From: Vulcanimicrobiota bacterium | GTDB taxonomy: Bacteria > Vulcanimicrobiota > Vulcanimicrobiia > Vulcanimicrobiales > Vulcanimicrobiaceae | Reading direction: 5' to 3' | Assembly: GCA_013043945.1 (NCBI GenBank) | Contig: JABEUW010000024.1 | Span: 1 to 19,874, forward strand | Length of the DNA: 19,874 bases | Made by a program: the position numbers and the translations under genes | Shown: positions 6,961 through 14,249 of the stretch, one piece after another | Position numbering within the stretch: the first letter of the stretch is position 1 | Layout of the letters: every line of letters starts with the position of its first letter | Notes under the pieces: model-generated | Database searches by the model: none | What the model was told of the DNA's origin: nothing | What the model saw: the letters and a program-made list of their open reading frames with translations, nothing else

Positions 6961-9270
6961 ATGCCGCTCCACGCCATCCTCTGCTGCCTCATCTCGATTC
7001 ACGTCCGCGCGGCATCGGGAGCGCCGCTCGCCGAGACGCGCATCGTACTCACCGATACGACGACCCGCGCTCGCATCGAGGCTCGCTCCGACGTCGCTGG
7101 CAATGCCCGCGTACGGGTCGCGAAGGGGCGCTATTTTCTCGCTTTCGCGCGCGTCGGATACGCAAGCACGCGGATCGGCCCGCTTACAGTAACGAAGGAC
7201 GACCGGATTGAGGTCGCGCTGCAACCGCTCGATTCCGCGCAGCTACACGTCATCGCCACGGTACGCGTCAATGGCGCGGAGCAGCCGGTGCGCACGGCGA
7301 CACCGCATATCTCCATCTCCCGCGCAGAGATGGAGCGTGCCGGTGAATCGCACGTCATCGGTGCGCTCGAAAGCATTCCCTCGATCACCATCGCTCGTCC
7401 GAACGGCGGCTCATCGACCGCCTACGCCACCGTAGCGCTGCGCGGCCCCGATCCTTCGGAGACGCTCGTCATGCTCGACGGCCAGCTGCTCAACGACGGG
7501 AACACCGGCGACCTCGATCTCTCCCGCTTTCCCATCGCCGCCTTTTCGAACGTTGAAATCAGCGAGGGGCTCGGCCCCTTTAGCCGCGAGGGAAGCAACA
7601 CGATCGGCGGTGCGGTGAACCTCATCTCGCTCCATCCGACGCTCGCAGCGCATAGCGCATTCTCGCTCTCGACGGGCTCATTCGGCCGCAACGAAGGATG
7701 GTACAACACGACGGGAACGCGCGGAAAGCTCGGCTATGCGGCCGCACTCGACGATCAGAGCGAGATCGGCAATGCGAATCAGAACGTCACGCTCTGCACG
7801 GGGGGATACGAGGCAGCGCAACCGCAACCGTGCATCGGAGCGCAGGCCCAGCATCTCGGCTCGAATATTCTCGAGCGCTCCGCACTCGTGAATCTCCGCT
7901 ACTCCATCAACCCAGAGAGCGACCTTGCATTCCGCGTCTTTTCGATGGGCGATACGCGCGATATGAGCGCTGCGGATAATACGCCGGCGCTTGCGACGCA
8001 ACAGGGCGCCGGAGCCGATTTTATCGGGCCCGGTGCCTCCACCGTCGCCCAAAACATTCGCGCCTACGATCTTCGCGCCCGCATGCCGCTCGGCGCCGGT
8101 TCGTTGCTCGCCGATGCGAGCGCCTCCAACAACGACCTCGCGCTTCACGGCGGCGGCATCTCGCCCTACGATCTCACCCATTACGACCGTCGTTCGACAT
8201 TGAATGTGAGTTGGGAGCTTCCGCGAAATTCTAGTGATTTCGCCATCGGCGGTTACGCGAGCGGGGAATCCTTCCGCGCGACCGGGGTAAACGGCACCCT
8301 GCAACAACAGATCGTGTCGGGCTTCCTGCGCGAGAGCGACCGTGTCGATGCACGCCTACGCCTGCAGGGCGGGCTCTATCTCACGCATTACTCCAGCTTC
8401 GGCTCGAGTCTCGACGGCCGCATCGGAGCCGCGCTCAATCTCGGCCCTCACGACGTCGTTCGCGCCGCTCTCGGTACGGGCTTCCGCGCCCCGCTCCTGA
8501 TCGAACGCTATCTCTTCCCCATCGCCGATCTCCCCATCGACTCCAATTGCGTTGCGACCGGGCAGGGAAATCCCGCCGAACAGCCCGAGCATGCCACCGA
8601 GTACGAACTTGGATATTCGCATGTCGGCGCGCCCGGAGATAGCTACGATGTTGCGCTCTATCGCACGAACTTACGCAACCCCATCGAGATCTATTACCCC
8701 TTGGGAGCGAGTTGTCCGGCGAGCGTGCCGCCGCTCACCTCCTATCCCATCAACGTCGGCAATGTCGTCTACCAGGGAGCCGAGATTCGGATGCACCACC
8801 GACTGGGCGCTTTCAATCTCATTGCCCGGTATGGATTGAACGTCGCCTACCCAGGGCCGCTTCCGGCGACGGTGAGTAACCCCACCTCCGGTGGCAGTCT
8901 CGTGGCGAACCAACAATTTCTCAACATTCCGCAACAGAGCGGCTCGTTGGGGATCGATTGGTCACGAAACGGCTGGCACGCGGTTCTCGACGGATACGCG
9001 CAGGGAAACAACAACGCATACAACCAGGGGCCATTTGCACTACTGAATGCCGCGGTTGGGCGCACGCTCTCCAGCGGCCTCGATATCACGCTCTCGGCAA
9101 CGAATCTCACCAATGCGATCGCCGGCCGCTATAGCCTCATCGGCGCCGGGGTTCCCTACCGCGGTATCGTCGGCAGCAACGCTGGCAATCCCGTCTACGG
9201 GCCGCTACCGACGAATCGCTACTTCGCCGATCCCTTCGGCTTGCGCTTGATCGTGACGATTCGCCGCTAG
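6961..9270 (+). CDS. TonB-dependent outer-membrane receptor with regulatory-like N-terminal domain
   Basis: A 769-residue outer-membrane gated channel. Residues 1-17 (MPLHAILCCLISIHVRA) look like a short, weak signal peptide. Residues about 18-92 form a carboxypeptidase-regulatory-like beta-sandwich (GAPLAETRIVLTDT, YFLAFARVGYAS). A possible TonB box LHVIATVRV lies near 95-103. The plug domain follows, with GALESIPSITI, ALRGPDPSETLVMLDGQ and GSNTIGGAVNLIS. A beta-barrel fills the rest, ending in a strand of the type NRYFADPFGLRLIVTIRR. The last residue is Arg rather than the aromatic residue usual for barrel C-termini. Cysteines near CTGGYEAAQPQPC may form an extracellular disulfide. GAGG-like Shine-Dalgarno sequence GAGGT sits eight bases before the ATG. 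The ligand cannot be deduced. Neighbours are ettA (18 bp upstream) and a type III PKS (88 bp downstream). Confidence 0.9.
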   Translation: MPLHAILCCLISIHVRAASGAPLAETRIVLTDTTTRARIEARSDVAGNARVRVAKGRYFLAFARVGYASTRIGPLTVTKDDRIEVALQPLDSAQLHVIATVRVNGAEQPVRTATPHISISRAEMERAGESHVIGALESIPSITIARPNGGSSTAYATVALRGPDPSETLVMLDGQLLNDGNTGDLDLSRFPIAAFSNVEISEGLGPFSREGSNTIGGAVNLISLHPTLAAHSAFSLSTGSFGRNEGWYNTTGTRGKLGYAAALDDQSEIGNANQNVTLCTGGYEAAQPQPCIGAQAQHLGSNILERSALVNLRYSINPESDLAFRVFSMGDTRDMSAADNTPALATQQGAGADFIGPGASTVAQNIRAYDLRARMPLGAGSLLADASASNNDLALHGGGISPYDLTHYDRRSTLNVSWELPRNSSDFAIGGYASGESFRATGVNGTLQQQIVSGFLRESDRVDARLRLQGGLYLTHYSSFGSSLDGRIGAALNLGPHDVVRAALGTGFRAPLLIERYLFPIADLPIDSNCVATGQGNPAEQPEHATEYELGYSHVGAPGDSYDVALYRTNLRNPIEIYYPLGASCPASVPPLTSYPINVGNVVYQGAEIRMHHRLGAFNLIARYGLNVAYPGPLPATVSNPTSGGSLVANQQFLNIPQQSGSLGIDWSRNGWHAVLDGYAQGNNNAYNQGPFALLNAAVGRTLSSGLDITLSATNLTNAIAGRYSLIGAGVPYRGIVGSNAGNPVYGPLPTNRYFADPFGLRLIVTIRR

Positions 9271-9348
9271 CGGGAATCGCGCGTTTCACGCCAATGCAGC
9301 GGGGAGCGCGTCTGCCGCCGCTATTTCTCGGCATCGGCGAGGCGCGAT

Positions 9349-9353
9349 GGAGG
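9349..9353 (+). promoter_or_regulatory. Ribosome binding site that selects the PKS start
   Basis: GGAGG lies five bases before ATG 9359. An upstream in-frame ATG at 9347 overlaps this motif and has no comparable Shine-Dalgarno sequence of its own, so 9359 is the better start. Confidence 0.6.
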
Positions 9354-9358
9354 CCAGC

Positions 9359-10411
9359 ATGATCCCCGTTCATCTCAATGCCGTCGCCACGGCGGTACCG
9401 CCGAACGTGTTGGAGCAGGGCGATATCGAACGGCGCGTGCGCGCGCAATTCGCCGACTCCGCCGTGGTCGCTCGCCTGCTTCCGGTCTTTGCAAACACCG
9501 GTATCGAGCGTCGCTATTCGTGCGTTTCCGTCGAGTGGTATTACGACGAGCACCGCTGGGCCGATCGCAACGCCCTCTATCGCGAGAGCGCAGTGCGCCT
9601 GGTTGAAGAGGCGGCAACAAGTGCGCTCGCACGCGCGGGTCTCGCTCCGGAAGCGATCGATGCAATCGTCAGCGTCTCCACCACTGGTATCGCGACGCCC
9701 TCGCTCGAGGCCCTGCTCATGGAGCGGATGCCGTTCGGCCGGCGGACCACGCGCGTGCCGATCGTCGGCCTCGGTTGCGTCGGCGGAGCCCTCGGGCTCG
9801 CGCGCGCCGCCGATCTCGTTCGGAGCGGGTCCTTCGCGAACGTGCTCTTTATCGGCGTTGAATGTTGCACGCTCTGGTTTCGCCGCAACGAGATTACGAA
9901 GAGCAATATCGTCGCGACCGCACTCTTCGGTGATGGTGCGGCTGCGGCGGTTCTTTCGCGTTCGGGGAGCGGCGCACGCTTAACGGCAGCCGGCGAGTAC
10001 ACCTTCCCGCACAGCCTCGATATCATGGGCTGGGATGTCGCCGACGACGGATTACTAGCGATATTTTCGCGCGACATTCCGGCCCTCATCGCCCGCGAGT
10101 TACGAACGATTCTCGACGACTTTCTTGCGCGCAATAACCTGACGATCGGCGAGATCGACGCCTTTCTCAGCCATCCCGGCGGAACGAAGGTCCTCGATGC
10201 GCTCGAGGCCACCTTCGCCATAGCACCGGGCTCACTCACCGATTCCCGTGCGGTGCTGCGCGATTACGGCAACATGTCCTCGGTGACGCTGCTCTTCGTC
10301 CTGGAACGCGCTCTGCGCGAAGGCACCTTTGCGAACGCATCGAGAGGACGCGCGCTCTTAAGCGCGATGGGGCCGGGATTCACCACCGCATTTCTTACGC
10401 TCGAACGATGA
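9359..10411 (+). CDS. Type III polyketide synthase (chalcone synthase/alkylpyrone synthase family)
   Basis: A 350-residue homodimeric thiolase-fold enzyme that extends an acyl-CoA with malonyl-CoA and cyclises the product to a pyrone or resorcinol. Numbering from ATG 9359, the catalytic triad is visible as Cys140 (GLGCVGGALGLARA), His272 (LSHPGGTKVLDALE) and Asn305 (YGNMSSVTLLFVLE), in the spacing typical of type III PKS rather than FabH. The C-terminal GPGFTTAFL matches the family loop. An alternative start at 9347 would add four residues, but GGAGG just before 9359 favours the shorter form. The stop overlaps by 4 bp the start of an isoprenylcysteine methyltransferase-like gene, the same pairing as Bacillus bpsA-bpsB, so an alkylpyrone or alkylresorcinol made from fatty acyl-CoA is the likely product. 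The exact starter and ring type are not readable from sequence. Confidence 0.9.
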   Translation: MIPVHLNAVATAVPPNVLEQGDIERRVRAQFADSAVVARLLPVFANTGIERRYSCVSVEWYYDEHRWADRNALYRESAVRLVEEAATSALARAGLAPEAIDAIVSVSTTGIATPSLEALLMERMPFGRRTTRVPIVGLGCVGGALGLARAADLVRSGSFANVLFIGVECCTLWFRRNEITKSNIVATALFGDGAAAAVLSRSGSGARLTAAGEYTFPHSLDIMGWDVADDGLLAIFSRDIPALIARELRTILDDFLARNNLTIGEIDAFLSHPGGTKVLDALEATFAIAPGSLTDSRAVLRDYGNMSSVTLLFVLERALREGTFANASRGRALLSAMGPGFTTAFLTLER

Positions 10412-10905
10412 CCTGGCTCTACGGAACGCTGCTCTTCGTCGCCGCCCAACGGAGCGCGGAGCTCATCTACGCGCGAGCCAACACGAAGCGTGCGCTCGCC
10501 TCCGGCGGGATCGAGATTGCGGCGAGGCAGCACGGATGGATCGTCGCCCTACATTCGGCGTGGCTTGTTGCGATGCTCGCGTTCGTTCCGCACGCCCGCG
10601 AGCCCAATTTTCTATTGCTTGGGCTCTATGCCGCCCTGCAACTCGCACGCATCTGGACGATAGGCTCGCTCGGTCCATATTGGACGACACGAGTGATTAC
10701 GTTCCCCGATCGTCCCCTCGTCCTACGCGGCCCGTATCGATTCATGCGTCACCCGAATTACGCGATCGTCGTTTGCGAGATCGCGCTCCTACCGCTCGCG
10801 TTCGGCGCCTGGCAGATTGCAGCGGTTTTTAGCGCCCTAAACGCCGTCGTGCTTTTTGTGCGGTTGCGAGCCGAGAACCCCGCGCTCCAAGCACGGCGTC
10901 GCTAG
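10408..10905 (+). CDS. Isoprenylcysteine carboxyl methyltransferase-like membrane protein (BpsB-like)
   Basis: A 165-residue integral membrane protein with about four hydrophobic segments (near residues 1-13, 45-63, 68-85 and 125-150). The diagnostic ICMT-family block is GPYWTTRVITFPDRPLVLRG followed by YRFMRHPNYAIVVCEIALLP (about residues 90-130), where RHPNY belongs to the S-adenosylmethionine-binding region. Small members of this family next to type III PKS genes methylate the alkylpyrone hydroxyl (BpsB in Bacillus). The 4-bp overlap with the PKS stop strongly suggests the same role here: O-methylation of a membrane-embedded polyketide. The product is inferred from context. Transcription probably ends at the palindromic hairpin that begins at its stop codon. 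Confidence 0.85.
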   Translation: MTWLYGTLLFVAAQRSAELIYARANTKRALASGGIEIAARQHGWIVALHSAWLVAMLAFVPHAREPNFLLLGLYAALQLARIWTIGSLGPYWTTRVITFPDRPLVLRGPYRFMRHPNYAIVVCEIALLPLAFGAWQIAAVFSALNAVVLFVRLRAENPALQARRR

Positions 10906-10933
10906 AAAGGCGGGTGCATGCACCCGCCTTTCT
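10904..10933. terminator. Bidirectional rho-independent terminator
   Basis: A 30-bp perfect palindrome with half-site AGAAAGGCGGGTGCA, GC-rich in the middle and pyrimidine-rich at the 3' side (CCTTTCTCTCT). It starts within the TAG stop of the methyltransferase gene and lies 25 bp from the thiolase stop on the other strand, exactly between two convergent operons. The same A-rich left flank gives a T-rich tail for the minus-strand transcript. Confidence 0.8.
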
Positions 10934-10958
10934 CTCTACTCAACGAATCAAGGGATCG

Positions 10959-12146
10959 CTAGGCGACTTCGAAGAGCCCCGCGGCCCCCATGCCGCCGCC
11001 GACGCACATCGTGACGACCACGTATTTTGCCCCGCGACGTTTGCCTTCGATGAGCGCGTGCATCGTCATGCGCGCACCGCTCATACCGTAGGGATGTCCG
11101 ATTGAAATTGCGCCTCCGCTCACGTTGAAGCGCTCCTGCGGAATCCCCAACGTATCGCGACAATAGAGGGTCTGCACCGCAAACGCTTCATTGAGCTCCC
11201 AAAGCCCGATATCATCGACGGTGAGTCCGTGCGCTTTGAGTAATTTTGGAACGGCGTAGACCGGGCCGATGCCCATCTCCCCCGGTTCGCAGCCGGCGAC
11301 CGCGAAACCGCGATAAAAGCCGAGCGGCGTCAATCCCCGTTTACTCGCCGTCTCGCTATCCATCAACATCAGCGCCGCCGCTCCGTCGGAGAGCTGCGAT
11401 GAGTTGCCGGCGGTAATCGAGGTTTCTTTTATCCCGGGAACGGCGCCCTTCAATGCCGAGAGCCCTTCGAGCGTCGTATCGGGGCGATTTCCCTCGTCCT
11501 TCGCGAGCTTGATGTGCTTTTCACTCACTGCGCCGCTCTCTTTATCGGCGACGGCCATCCACGTCTCCATCGCGACGATTTCGTCGTCGAATTTTCCCGC
11601 AGCTTGCGCCGCGGCGGTGCGCTGTTGGCTCGAAAAGGCATACTCGTCCTGCGACTCGCGCGAGACTTTGTATTTTTTTGCCACGTTGTCGGCGGTATAG
11701 AGCATCGGCATATAGATGTCGGGGGTATGCCGAAGCAGCCATTCCTCGGTGTAGAACTTCATGTTCAGTTCGTTCTGCACCATCGAGACCGATTCGACTC
11801 CCGCCGCCAGAACGACACTCTCGCCCTCGACGATAATGCGCCGCGCGCTCGCGACGACGGCGTCGAGCCCCGAGGCACAGTAACGGCTCACCGTCGAACC
11901 AGGAACGCTGACCGGACAACCGGCGCGGAGCGCGGTCGTACGGCCGATGTTATTACCGGTCGCTCCCTCGGGCATTCCGGTGCCGACGATGACTTCGGCG
12001 ATCTCCGCGGGATCGACGTTCGCACGCGCGATCGCTTCGCGCGCAACGAACCCTGCGAGCGACGCACCCGGCGTTTGATTGAAAGCGCCGCGAAAGGCGC
12101 GCCCGATCGGCGTCCGGGCGACCGAGACGATAGCCGCCTCACGCAT
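10959..12146 (-). CDS. fadA: Acetyl-CoA acyltransferase (thiolase)
   Basis: A 395-residue thiolase catalysing the last step of beta-oxidation, thiolytic release of acetyl-CoA from 3-ketoacyl-CoA. Catalytic residues are visible: nucleophile Cys90 in SRYCASGLDAV, His351 in GGAISIGHPYGMSGARM and Cys381 in CVGGGMGAAGLFE. The N-terminus VSVARTPIGRAFRG is typical. The common GHPxGASG motif has Tyr and Met (GHPYGMSG), a conservative variant. The start ATG lies inside the last codons of the FadB-type gene (8-bp overlap), and AGGAG is nine bases upstream, so the two are translationally coupled, as expected for partners of a trifunctional-type complex. A biosynthetic acetoacetyl-CoA thiolase is possible by sequence alone, but the operon argues for degradation. 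The bidirectional terminator lies just past its stop. Confidence 0.92.
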   Translation of the reverse strand: MREAAIVSVARTPIGRAFRGAFNQTPGASLAGFVAREAIARANVDPAEIAEVIVGTGMPEGATGNNIGRTTALRAGCPVSVPGSTVSRYCASGLDAVVASARRIIVEGESVVLAAGVESVSMVQNELNMKFYTEEWLLRHTPDIYMPMLYTADNVAKKYKVSRESQDEYAFSSQQRTAAAQAAGKFDDEIVAMETWMAVADKESGAVSEKHIKLAKDEGNRPDTTLEGLSALKGAVPGIKETSITAGNSSQLSDGAAALMLMDSETASKRGLTPLGFYRGFAVAGCEPGEMGIGPVYAVPKLLKAHGLTVDDIGLWELNEAFAVQTLYCRDTLGIPQERFNVSGGAISIGHPYGMSGARMTMHALIEGKRRGAKYVVVTMCVGGGMGAAGLFEVA

Positions 12147-14247
12147 GGATCAATTCTCCTTGCTTGTAGTTTGCAAACGTGCCGTTTTTCTCGGCGAGCG
12201 CTTTTAAGAGCGGCGCAGGCTCCCACCCGAACGCAACGACGCGCTCGTAGACGTGCTTGACGCCGATTTCATCGGCGTACCACATCGGGCCGCCGTGATG
12301 CGGCGGGAAGCCGTACCCGTAGACGTAGACGATATCGATATCGCCAGGGCGAAGGGCGACGCCCTCCTCGAGAAGGTACGCGCCGCGATTGACGAGCGCG
12401 AACGTCAAGCGTTCCAAAATCTCGCTCTCGTCGACCGTACGCGCTGCGATTCCGGCCTTCTTCGCTTCGTCGGCAAAGAGCGCTTCAACCTCGGGATCGG
12501 CGATCGGCTCGCGCCCCTTGCCGACGCTCTTGTCGTATTTGAAATATCCCGCCATCGTCTTCTGGCCGAGGCGTTTCATCTCGACGAGGCGATCGATGAC
12601 ATTTGTTTTCCCTTTGGCAACGTCGGGGCGCGCTTTGGCGATATGCCACGCGACATCGATGCCGGAGAGATTGCCCATCGCGAAGGGACCCATCGGGAAC
12701 CCGAATCTCTTCGCGACTCTATCGATGCGCATCGGCGAGATGCCCCACTCCGCGAGTTCGCCGGCGGCCTTCGCATAATCGAAGACCATACGATTGCCGA
12801 TAAACCCGAACGCGTTCGTAGAAAGCACGGCGGTTTTGCGCAGCATCTTCCCGAGTTTGAAGGCGGTCGCGAGCGCCTGCGGTGAGGTTGCCTTGCCGCG
12901 CACGATCTCCAGGAGCGGCATGATGTTTGCGGGGACGAAGAAGTGGAGCCCGAGGAATTGCTCGGGGCGCTTCGTCACGCTTGCCATGGCATCGATATCG
13001 AGCGTCGAGGTATTCGAGGCGAGAATACAGGAGGGCTTCGCGATCGCATCGACCTTTGCGAAGACCTCCTTCTTCACATCCATACTTTCGAAGACCGCTT
13101 CGACGACGACGTCGGCCTCGGCGAGTTCGTTATAGTCGTCGGTAAATTGAATCGACTGACCGAGCTTCCACGCCTCTTCTTGCGTCATGCGTCCCTTTTG
13201 GACCTGATACATGAACATGCCGAAGACCGTCTGCTTCGCTTTCTCCACGGCGGCATCGTTGGAATCGATAACGACGACCGGAATACCCGCTTGGGCGAAC
13301 GTAATCGCGATACCGGTTCCCATCGTTCCCGCACCGATCACCGCGGCTTTGGCGATGGGAAGCGGTTCGGCAGCGGGGAGTCCGGGAATCTTGCTGAGTT
13401 CGCGTTCGGCAAAAAAGACATGGCGCAGTGCGAACGAGGGCGCCGAGCGTGCGAGCTCCTCAAAGAGGCGCGCTTCGCGTGCGAGGCCGTAGGCAAACGG
13501 CAATTCGACCGCGGCCTCGACCGCGTCGATGAGCTTATGCGCCGCGAGCCCACCGGCATCTTCGGCCGGAACCATCTTGTGCGCTTGAGAGACGACGAAT
13601 GCCGCCGCCTGCGCGCTGATGCCTTTGCCGAGTTCGACCCGTCGTTGCGAGATGCGGCGCTTTCCTAACGGTGCGGCGGCCGCAATCTTCAGCGCCGCGT
13701 CGAGCAGATGCTCCGGCGAATCGACGACCTCGTCGAGCAAGCCCTTCGAGGTCGCTTCATCGCTTTTGACGTTGCGCCCCTTGAGCATCATATCGAGTGC
13801 GTCTTGCGCGCCGATCGCCCGCGGGAGACGTTGCGTACCACCGGCACCGGGCAGCAACCCGAGTTTAATCTCGGGTAAGCCGAGTTTCGTATCGGCGGTT
13901 GCGACGCGGTAGTCGCAGGCGAGCGCGAGTTCGAGCCCGCCGCCGAGCGCGTTTTTCTCGATAGCGGCAACGAAGATCTTCTCGCTCCGTTCGATCGCCG
14001 CAATGACGTCGCGAACCGTCTTGGTCTCCGGTGTCGGTTCGGTCGAGAAATCGTTGATATCCGCTCCGGCGGAGAACTGCCGATTCGCGCCGCGAATAAT
14101 GACGGCACGAACCTTCTCGTCGGCGCTTGCCGCTTCGACGATGGGATAAAACTCGCCCGAAAGGGCGAACGAGAGCGAGTTGACGGGCGGATTATCGAGA
14201 GTGATAATCCGCACGCCATCGCGGTCTTCGGTGTGCACGAGTGCCAT
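12139..14247 (-). CDS. fadB: Bifunctional enoyl-CoA hydratase/3-hydroxyacyl-CoA dehydrogenase
   Basis: A 702-residue FadB/FadJ-type protein carrying steps two and three of beta-oxidation. Residues about 1-190 are a crotonase domain: oxyanion region RQFSAGADINDFS, then ALGGGLELALACDYR with its Glu and KLGLPEIKLGLLPGAGGTQRLPR with the second Glu. Residues about 300-480 are the NAD-binding dehydrogenase with GAGTMGTGIA and the catalytic histidine in LGLHFFVPANIMPLLEIVRG. Two C-terminal 3HCDH domains follow (NAFGFIGNRM, GFPMGPFAM, and FPPHHGGPMWYAD near the end). Before ALGGG the usual Gly is replaced (AIEKNALGGG instead of AIxGxALGGG), close to the oxyanion loop, which is worth noting although both catalytic Glu residues remain. 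It lies 2 bp after the acyl-CoA dehydrogenase stop and overlaps the thiolase start. Confidence 0.94.
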   Translation of the reverse strand: MALVHTEDRDGVRIITLDNPPVNSLSFALSGEFYPIVEAASADEKVRAVIIRGANRQFSAGADINDFSTEPTPETKTVRDVIAAIERSEKIFVAAIEKNALGGGLELALACDYRVATADTKLGLPEIKLGLLPGAGGTQRLPRAIGAQDALDMMLKGRNVKSDEATSKGLLDEVVDSPEHLLDAALKIAAAAPLGKRRISQRRVELGKGISAQAAAFVVSQAHKMVPAEDAGGLAAHKLIDAVEAAVELPFAYGLAREARLFEELARSAPSFALRHVFFAERELSKIPGLPAAEPLPIAKAAVIGAGTMGTGIAITFAQAGIPVVVIDSNDAAVEKAKQTVFGMFMYQVQKGRMTQEEAWKLGQSIQFTDDYNELAEADVVVEAVFESMDVKKEVFAKVDAIAKPSCILASNTSTLDIDAMASVTKRPEQFLGLHFFVPANIMPLLEIVRGKATSPQALATAFKLGKMLRKTAVLSTNAFGFIGNRMVFDYAKAAGELAEWGISPMRIDRVAKRFGFPMGPFAMGNLSGIDVAWHIAKARPDVAKGKTNVIDRLVEMKRLGQKTMAGYFKYDKSVGKGREPIADPEVEALFADEAKKAGIAARTVDESEILERLTFALVNRGAYLLEEGVALRPGDIDIVYVYGYGFPPHHGGPMWYADEIGVKHVYERVVAFGWEPAPLLKALAEKNGTFANYKQGELIHA

Positions 14248-14249
14248 GA

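Noticed and set aside
6088..7224. Minus-strand open frame (378 codons) across the end of ettA and the start of the TonB receptor gene
   Set aside because: It spans the boundary of two well-supported plus-strand genes and has no recognisable motif.
9347..9349. ATG at 9347 as the PKS start
   Set aside because: It overlaps the GGAGG that serves the ATG at 9359. The four extra residues add nothing conserved.
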